Positions 32,404 through 37,149 of a DNA stretch of 37,149 nt are shown here, piece by piece. Numbering within the stretch: position 1 is the first letter of the stretch; each line of letters starts with the position of its first letter. This DNA is from Paramagnetospirillum caucaseum (lineage in GTDB: Bacteria > Pseudomonadota > Alphaproteobacteria > Rhodospirillales > Magnetospirillaceae), in NCBI RefSeq assembly GCF_000342045.1, contig NZ_AONQ01000044.1:1-37149 (forward strand), in the 5' to 3' direction. The notes beneath the pieces are model-generated. The model made no database searches and had not been told where the DNA came from. It was given only the letters and a program-made list of their open reading frames with translations. Made by a program: the position numbers and the translations under genes.

Positions 32404-34233
32404 ATGAACCACACGGATCAGGAGCTTTCCTCCCTCTTTCGTCGGAGATTTCCCGAGCTCGAAAGCGCCGACGCGGTTCGCCTCGGGCGCCTCCTTCCAG
32501 GCTCCGCCCCGGAGCTCGCGTTAGACCTGGCTAACGAGATCGCCCGCCTCCGGGGGCTTGCGACCTATGGCGAATTCCTCCGGATGCACGAGGCATCGCC
32601 CATCGCCGGAAAACCCCACAGGTCTTCCGCCGCCGAGATCGAAGACCGGCTTTGGCGCAATCCGCCGCCGGTCAAGAACGCGAAAGAGCTGCGCTTCTTT
32701 CGCTTCGCCCTCGAGCGGATCGCCCATAAAGAATATTCCGAATCCCTTTCCGCCCATGAACAAGAGCAACGCGCCAAAGACGCTTTTCGCAAGGATTTCC
32801 CGCCGGATATGGTGGGCTATCTTGCGTTTCTTGGAGCGCAAGATCCTTCGATTTCTCGGTTTTTTTTTGAGCGCTACCGGGTGCTCCCAATTTCCGAGGA
32901 AGACCGCAAGCGACACACCTACATCGTAGGCGGATCGGGCTCGGGCAAGAGCGAGCTCATCAAGTGGTTTCTTCACCACTACGTTACGCGTCACCCGAAA
33001 ACCGCCGTGGTGCTGATCGAGCCGCACGGCCCGATTTCCAAGCAGGTCGCCCGATGGCGAGAGCTCGCGGACGGAAAGCGGCTCGTCTACATCCAGCCCG
33101 GCATGAGCACCGAGGTAACGCCCGTATTCAATCCCTTCGATATTTCCGACGAGGAGCGGCGCAATCCCAAGACGCTCGCGATCCTGGTGGACGATACCAT
33201 TGACGTGGTGACGGAGCTTCTCGACAAGGATTTCTCACTCTACATGGAAACGCTCATGCGGGCGTGCCTCACCATCCTGTTTCACCGCCCCGGATCGACC
33301 TTCGCGGATATCCTGCGTTTCGTAGACCTGGACAACAATGCGGATTTGATCGAGACCGGGCGACGGATATTCGCGGCGGATTCGCCGCTTCTCTCCTTCA
33401 TCCTCCGCGACCTGCCTGCCGATTCGCTCCGACCGACCCGGCAAGCGGTCAAAATGCGCTTCATCGCCCTCCTCTCGCGATATTCCTTTTCCTCCTTCCT
33501 GATCGGGAAAAGCACCATCAATCTCGAGGAGCTCATAAAGCGGCGGGCCTTCATCGTCTTCAATTTCTCCGCCTCGGATATCGGCAAGGCGGAAAGCCGG
33601 ATATTCGGCAAGCTCATCCTGAGCCACCTCAAGGCATTCGGCTTCAAGCAGGGGCGCGACGATGCGCCACGGCATACCATCGTCCCCGTGCATGTCTTTA
33701 TCGACGAATGCCAAGCCTTCATCACGGCGAGCCTGGGGGTGATCCTGGAGGAGCTCCGGAAATTCGGCATCCACCTCACCATCGTGCAACAGGGAATCGG
33801 TCAGGAGATGGGGCGGGAGCTCACGGAAGCGGTGCTTACCAATACCGCCGTGAAGATCACCGGGCGCAATTCCGAGGAAAACCTCCACAAGTTCGCCAAG
33901 CAGACCGGAGCCGATCCGAAGGAGCTTGAACGCCTCCAGGCAGGGAAAGGCCGGTTCTGTATCAGCGCCGGAGGGCGCAAGCCCGTCGTGATCCGGATTC
34001 CCGGACACCGGATCGACGACCGGGGATCGACGACGGAAGAGGTATGGCAGGCCACCCTTGCCGATCAAATCGCCCGCTTCTACACCCCGAGAAAGCCACT
34101 TCGAACCATCGAGACGGCCCCAGACGAAGGCGGAACCATAACCGACCAATCCGCGGGCTCGTCCCGCAAGGGATTCGCCCCCAAGGAGCTCGTTGCCGCC
34201 GATGGGAAGCTCTCGCTTCCGATAGACACCTAA
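32404..34233 (+). CDS. VirD4/HerA-like DNA-pumping ATPase
   Basis: A 609-residue P-loop ATPase of the FtsK-HerA type used as a coupling or DNA-transfer motor. Walker A GGSGSGKS is at residues 176-183 (YIVGGSGSGKSELIKWFLHH), Walker B VFIDECQAF has Asp434-Glu435, and a Gln-rich sensor follows (TIVQQGIGQEMG). The N-terminal 170 residues are helical and have no membrane span, unlike true VirD4 proteins. ATG 32404 has AGGAGA 15 nt upstream, rather far. The next gene is a replication-relaxation protein, a pairing known from other mobile elements. It likely acts on element DNA, with or without a separate secretion channel. Confidence 0.85.
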   Translation: MNHTDQELSSLFRRRFPELESADAVRLGRLLPGSAPELALDLANEIARLRGLATYGEFLRMHEASPIAGKPHRSSAAEIEDRLWRNPPPVKNAKELRFFRFALERIAHKEYSESLSAHEQEQRAKDAFRKDFPPDMVGYLAFLGAQDPSISRFFFERYRVLPISEEDRKRHTYIVGGSGSGKSELIKWFLHHYVTRHPKTAVVLIEPHGPISKQVARWRELADGKRLVYIQPGMSTEVTPVFNPFDISDEERRNPKTLAILVDDTIDVVTELLDKDFSLYMETLMRACLTILFHRPGSTFADILRFVDLDNNADLIETGRRIFAADSPLLSFILRDLPADSLRPTRQAVKMRFIALLSRYSFSSFLIGKSTINLEELIKRRAFIVFNFSASDIGKAESRIFGKLILSHLKAFGFKQGRDDAPRHTIVPVHVFIDECQAFITASLGVILEELRKFGIHLTIVQQGIGQEMGRELTEAVLTNTAVKITGRNSEENLHKFAKQTGADPKELERLQAGKGRFCISAGGRKPVVIRIPGHRIDDRGSTTEEVWQATLADQIARFYTPRKPLRTIETAPDEGGTITDQSAGSSRKGFAPKELVAADGKLSLPIDT

Positions 34234-34243
34234 CCCCAATGCC

Positions 34244-35155
34244 ATGACCACAGAAAACACACCGAAACGCCGACCACGGCAGCGCGATTTGCTCGCGCCG
34301 CTCGACGCGCTCACCCCCGGCCAACAGCGGGTGATTGCCTGCCTCGCCCGCTATCGGTACATGACCGTGCGGCAATTCGTAGACGCGGGCGCGGGCAAGC
34401 ACGAGAGCACGGTGCGCGATCACCTCCTCTATCGCCTTGCAAGGCGGGTACGGGGAAACCTCCTCCAGTACCGGGAATATTTCGCCGTGTCGGCTCACCG
34501 CCGGCGGCCCTTCGTCTACGCCTTGACCCAACACGGGGCAACGGTGGCCGCCGAGCTCCTCGACGTTGAGGCGGAATCGATCCGCTATCCGGTCGGAGGC
34601 ATTGCCCACGTTCACGATTACGAGCACCGGGAAGCCTATATCGACGTGTGCATCGCCCTCGACCGATGGGCGGAGGCGGGTGAAGCTCGGGAGACACTTT
34701 TCCTCTCTCACTATTTCGACAAGACAGGAGCCAACCGGAAGGGCATTCCGTCGCACTCCGTCAACCGGTTCGCGCTTCCGGGCGACCTGGGCAACGTCGA
34801 ACCGGACGGAATATTTTTCGTCGATACCGGCACGAAGCGGCGGGCGCTGGCCCTCGAGCTCAACAACACGACTGACACCAAACGGGCAGTGGAAAAGCTC
34901 TTGAAACTCACCCATGCCGTCCAATCCGGATGCATTTCCGAGCACCTGGGGCACGACAAGGCGAATTTCGTGCTGTCGGTGGCCATGACGCCGGAGGCGT
35001 CCGCCCTGATCCGTTCGAGAATCGCCACGGCCAAGGGATTTGCCACCTTCTCCCCCGCCTTCCTGTTCAACGATCTTGCCACGATCAAGGAAAGCGGGTT
35101 TGCCTCCGGATGGAAATACGCGGACGGATCATCGGCGGAAGGGGTATTTGAATAA
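34244..35155 (+). CDS. Replication-relaxation family protein
   Basis: A 303-residue protein of the Replic_Relax (MobC-like) family. The N-terminus is a winged helix (LTPGQQRVIACLARYRYMTV, RQFVDAGAGKHESTV, then VYALTQHGATVAAELL). The second half has the nuclease-like fold HDYEHREAYIDVCIALD, VEPDGIFFVDTGTKRRALAL and ELNNTTDTKRAVEKLLKL. The pattern H..E...D followed by PDG and a Glu-Leu-x-Asn segment resembles a restriction-endonuclease-like core. Family members are linked to plasmid replication or transfer. It starts 10 bp after the ATPase stop, so the two are co-expressed. It ends at the repeat array. Confidence 0.8.
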   Translation: MTTENTPKRRPRQRDLLAPLDALTPGQQRVIACLARYRYMTVRQFVDAGAGKHESTVRDHLLYRLARRVRGNLLQYREYFAVSAHRRRPFVYALTQHGATVAAELLDVEAESIRYPVGGIAHVHDYEHREAYIDVCIALDRWAEAGEARETLFLSHYFDKTGANRKGIPSHSVNRFALPGDLGNVEPDGIFFVDTGTKRRALALELNNTTDTKRAVEKLLKLTHAVQSGCISEHLGHDKANFVLSVAMTPEASALIRSRIATAKGFATFSPAFLFNDLATIKESGFASGWKYADGSSAEGVFE

Positions 35156-35168
35156 CTCTGACATGTCA

Positions 35169-35475
35169 TCCGACAAAATGCCGACATGTCGGATAGTGTC
35201 GGCGCTCAATGATGGCTTGAAATAGAGATATAGCAAAAATGTTTGAGTAAATGTCATAGTTTATTTTGCATAATGTTGGCGTGTGTCGGACGGCATGTTG
35301 TTTCATTTTTTGCTTTGCACTGCCTTGCTCCGACAGAACTACGACATTTTCGACATCATGCCGCACCCTGTCGGACTTGATTTTTTGGCTTAAATAAATA
35401 CACTTATTGAAAATGTCGGCGCAGTGTCGGACGACATTTTCACAATATTTCCTTACAATGTCGCACCATGTCGGA
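35169..35475. repeat. TGTCGGA repeat array, origin-like or operator-like
   Basis: At least ten copies of TGTCGGA or close variants lie in 307 bp of AT-rich DNA. Plus-orientation copies start at 35187, 35197, 35284, 35369, 35414, 35425, 35459 and 35469; minus copies are at 35169-35175 and 35329-35335. Several are pairs 10-11 bp apart and the pairs repeat about 45 bp apart, so they share one face of the helix. One copy extends to TGTCG-GA-CGACA (35425-35436), and CCGACATGTCGG (35181-35192) is a perfect palindrome. The last copy overlaps the start of the HTH/coiled-coil gene. Origin iterons, partition site or operator are possible. Confidence 0.75.
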
Positions 35476-35896
35476 CGATAAATGATACGCCGTTACCCTT
35501 CAGGACGCGGCAGAAAGTTTTGGCTATAACAAGCGCACGATTGAAAGAAAGCTCGGGAGCGGGCAAATTTCCGAGTCTCAAACCTTCATCCGCGACTCAA
35601 AGCGCTACATCTATGTTTCCGAGCTCATACGGGTATTCGGCGAACCGAGGAGACGGAGCGAATCTGAGACCGCCGAGAGGTCGCAAGACCGAAAGGCGGT
35701 GGAAGATTCCGACGCCTCCGAGATCGCCAACCTCTTGCGGGAACGAGTAGAGGCAGCGGAACGCCGCGAACGGGAGGCCGTCGAGCGAGCGAATGCGGAG
35801 CGAGCCCGAGCGGATCGGTACGAAATCGAGCTCGCGGAGCTCCGGCAAGCGAATGCCGATCTTGTGACCCGGCTCCTCCCGCCTCCCCCGTCATGA
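35468..35896 (+). pseudogene. HTH/coiled-coil DNA-binding protein interrupted by TGA at codon 6
   Basis: From ATG 35468 the frame reads MSDDK, then TGA (35483-35485), then continues openly for 136 codons. YAVTLQDAAESFGYNKRTIE is a MerR/excisionase-like helix-turn-helix, with RKLGSGQ and a wing-like RYIYVSELIRVFGE. A strong coiled coil follows (LLRERVEAAERREREAVERA, then ELRQANADLVTRLL). There is no other canonical start before GTG 35699, so without read-through the DNA-binding part cannot be made. HTH plus coiled coil resembles KfrA-type plasmid proteins that bind repeats. The gene begins inside the TGTCGGA array. Confidence 0.65.
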
Positions 35897-36007
35897 AACG
35901 AACCCGGCTTTATCCGGAGGTTGTTCGGTCTTCGATAACAAGTCGGATGATTCGCGCCCACCACACGGCGCAAAAAGAAATACCAGAGCGAACCATACAG
36001 ACGGCAC

Positions 36008-36046
36008 AAAAAGGCAAGGTAGTACAAGTCTCCACCTTGCCTTTTT
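36008..36046. terminator. Bidirectional intrinsic terminator
   Basis: AAAAAGGCAAGGT and its exact complement ACCTTGCCTTTTT form a 13-bp stem with a 13-nt loop, with A/T-tracts at both ends. It separates the HTH/coiled-coil gene from the following small gene and shows that the longer open frame from 35893 is not a real start. Confidence 0.85.
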
Positions 36047-36096
36047 GCTTTCCCCGTCTGTCTTTTACGTTCGCGTATTTCTTAACTTTGCACCAT

Positions 36097-36468
36097 ATGC
36101 CAAGCGCACTCACTACCGCCCATTATACCTATGTCGCACAACACCTGAATCAAACCATGCTGGTTTATGAGCTCTTGAAGTCGGGTTTCCTGAGCTACGA
36201 CGACATCCGCTCCGCCTACGATCCCGAGACCGAAGAATACACCGAAATCTATCAGTGGCTCGCATTCCCACGCTTCTACGGCGACGACCTGGATAGGCTC
36301 GCGGAGGTCGGAATCCCGGTGCTCGAGAGCGATTACGGGGATTGGGTCGGGATCACCTCATTCGGCAGCCATTACGACCTCTACGTCTATCCGTCGCTTA
36401 TCAATGCGATTTTCGATATGGACATCTCCTATGACGACATCCAGGAACTGGGGCGGGTAATGCCATAG
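36097..36468 (+). CDS. Acidic hypothetical protein of the mobile element
   Basis: A 123-residue acidic protein starting at ATG 36097 (MPSALTTAHYTYVAQHLNQT). It is rich in Tyr and Asp: LSYDDIRSAYDPETEEYTEI, FYGDDLDRLAEVG, DYGDWVGITS, IFDMDISYDDIQELG. No signal, membrane span or known motif. The strongly acidic surface recalls small DNA-mimic or anti-restriction proteins carried by plasmids, but that is a guess from composition. It lies behind a strong terminator, so it has its own promoter. Confidence 0.6.
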   Translation: MPSALTTAHYTYVAQHLNQTMLVYELLKSGFLSYDDIRSAYDPETEEYTEIYQWLAFPRFYGDDLDRLAEVGIPVLESDYGDWVGITSFGSHYDLYVYPSLINAIFDMDISYDDIQELGRVMP

Positions 36469-36548
36469 CCCCCACCTTCGCCCCTCTCGGAAAGAACGAC
36501 GGGGGGCGAAGATCACGCGGGAAAGAGGGTAATAAGACCAATTTCCAA

Positions 36549-36587
36549 GCTTGCCGCCGCCGAACGGCAAGCCGGGATTATTCCGGC
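36549..36587. repeat. Two adjacent inverted repeats
   Basis: GCTTGCCG (36549-36556) with CGGCAAGC (36565-36572), then GCCGG (36571-36575) with CCGGC (36583-36587). They may end the preceding gene's transcript or form single-strand structures near the origin. The rest of 36469-36745 shows no gene I can support. Confidence 0.5.
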
Positions 36588-36746
36588 GATTGTTCGGAGG
36601 ATAGAGGGGCGAAATTTGCCCCTTTTCCGCCCCATACAGAAGCGTTTGACCTCCGAGCCAGGGCGAACACCGTGAAAACGACTAACGCCCCTGTAATCGG
36701 CTTATTTCCAGTTCCCCCGAAGGGGCCAAAAAACCAAAATCCAAAA

Positions 36747-36811
36747 ACAACAACACCTGACGCGCCTCGCGCGCGTTGTTGTAAATATTATACAATCTTT
36801 ATAATAGTTTA
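36747..36811. other. Hairpin followed by AT-rich segment near the origin
   Basis: ACAACAAC (36747-36754) pairs with GTTGTTGT (36775-36782) around an inner CGCGC/GCGCG stem. It is followed by about 29 bp of mostly A and T (36783-36811) that could be the DNA-unwinding element of the iteron origin. Confidence 0.45.
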
Positions 36812-36855
36812 CGTCGTGGGATTTCCGCTAACCCAAACCAACTTCGTTGCCGAAA

Positions 36856-36956
36856 TGGGACATATTCCCCGCCAAGTGGGACATATTCCCCGTGGAACTG
36901 GGACGTTTTCCCCGTGATATGGGACATATTCCCCGTAAAGTAGGACGAATTCCCCA
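36856..36956 (+). repeat. Five origin iterons
   Basis: TGGGACATATTCCCCG is perfect at 36856-36871, 36877-36892 and 36920-36935, and changed at two bases at 36899-36914 (TGGGACGTTTTCCCCG). A weaker fifth copy is at 36941-36956 (TAGGACGAATTCCCCA). Starts are 21-22 bp apart, two helical turns, all in one orientation. This is the standard form of iterons bound by Rep_3-type initiators. Confidence 0.88.
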
Positions 36957-36995
36957 CCAGCCAAGAAACCGCACAACAATACGGAAAGCGCTGAA

Positions 36996-37024
36996 ATGGG
37001 ACAAAAATTTGACTCGTGTCCCAT
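36996..37024. promoter_or_regulatory. Operator-like inverted half-iterons before rep
   Basis: ATGGGACA (36996-37003) and TGTCCCAT (37017-37024) are inverted copies of the iteron start. In iteron plasmids such inverted half-sites bind initiator dimers that repress rep. TTATCCATA (37024-37032) differs at one base from a DnaA box. Confidence 0.65.
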
Positions 37025-37062
37025 TATCCATAAAATCACGACATTACTTATAAATCCCCGCC

Positions 37063-37149
37063 ATGCCGGATATCATCGTCACCAAGCCGAAAGAAAAGGC
37101 ATTGGTGAAGCGCCACAATCATTTGATCGAAGCCCGCTACCGTTTAACT
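37063..37149 (+). CDS. Replication initiator, Rep_3-like (3' end outside window)
   Basis: Only the first 29 residues are visible: MPDIIVTKPKEKALVKRHNH then LIEARYRLT. The segment (K/R)xNxLIEAxYxLT is the typical opening of Rep_3-family initiators, which bind iterons to start replication. The upstream iterons and inverted operator support the call. The gene runs off the window end, so length and integrity are unknown. Confidence 0.8.
   Translation, partial: MPDIIVTKPKEKALVKRHNHLIEARYRLT

Larger units (their letters stand above)
12856..37149. mobile_element. Integrated plasmid-like element, left end to window end
   Basis: The block starts at the tRNA fragment, carries a tyrosine recombinase next to it, and continues through accessory genes to a VirD4/HerA-like ATPase, a replication-relaxation protein, an iteron origin and a Rep_3-like initiator. 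Base composition and codon use vary along it, with AT-rich islands around 27400-28900, 35160-35470 and 36720-37060, unlike the uniform backbone to the left. No relaxase, mating-pair ATPase or right attachment site is visible. Whether it is a mobilisable element, an integrated plasmid or a nested set of elements is open. Confidence 0.7.

Noticed and set aside
32192-32404. 70-codon minus-strand frame from TTG
   Set aside because: Covers the promoter gap of the ATPase gene, lacks a ribosome site and a plausible fold.
35424-35750. 108-codon frame starting in the repeat array
   Set aside because: It reads the HTH/coiled-coil gene out of frame; the MSDD start is just the translated repeat.
36672-36917. 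81-codon frame across the origin hairpin and iterons
   Set aside because: The tail is simply the translated iterons; no ribosome site.
36856-36956. CRISPR array
   Set aside because: Repeats of 16 bp with 5-6 bp spacers cannot be CRISPR; they match iterons.

Overview
The window is GC-rich alphaproteobacterial DNA. The gene content (Irr-type Fur regulator, ferrosome-like P-type ATPase cluster, FIST-domain hybrid kinase, rubrerythrin) best fits a Rhodospirillales member such as Magnetospirillum; this is inferred from protein resemblance only, not from a search.

Left part, about 1-12850: chromosomal backbone. It holds the end of a U32-family peptidase-like gene, a FIST-histidine kinase-receiver hybrid, rubrerythrin, the pxpB-pxpC-pxpA 5-oxoprolinase operon, a tightly packed six-gene minus-strand cluster, an Irr/Fur regulator directly upstream of that cluster, a bile acid:sodium symporter-like transporter and a small secreted protein. 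The six-gene cluster (6547-10419) is the standout. A P1B-type ATPase with an SCA membrane motif instead of CPC, two small proteins sharing its N-terminal PGR-x-R motif, and three small Ala/Lys-rich membrane proteins match the described layout of ferrosome (fez) operons, which form membrane-bounded iron stores. An Irr-box-like inverted repeat lies in its promoter region.

Right part, about 12856-37149: an integrated, plasmid-like mobile element. It begins with a 48-bp copy of the 3' half of a CAT-anticodon tRNA (attachment site) followed by a tyrosine recombinase. Cargo follows: a ParE-type toxin-antitoxin pair, an MFS transporter, two LuxR-type regulators with similar upstream motifs, an XRE regulator facing a pair of palindromic boxes, a large autotransporter, a lipoprotein hydrolase, and a two-partner secretion locus. 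In that locus TpsB carries a 1-nt frameshift, and TpsA ends in a compositionally distinct tail that may be a toxin. Degraded small-membrane-protein coding sequence follows the tail.

The element then turns into plasmid biology: a serine recombinase interrupted by TGA, three uncharacterised proteins in one operon, a cytosolic VirD4/HerA-like ATPase, a replication-relaxation protein, a dense TGTCGGA repeat array with one-helical-turn pairing, a small HTH/coiled-coil gene also interrupted by TGA, and a textbook iteron origin (five 21-22 bp repeats plus an operator-like inverted repeat) in front of a Rep_3-like initiator cut by the window end. The right attachment site and, by inference, the intact tRNA lie outside the window.
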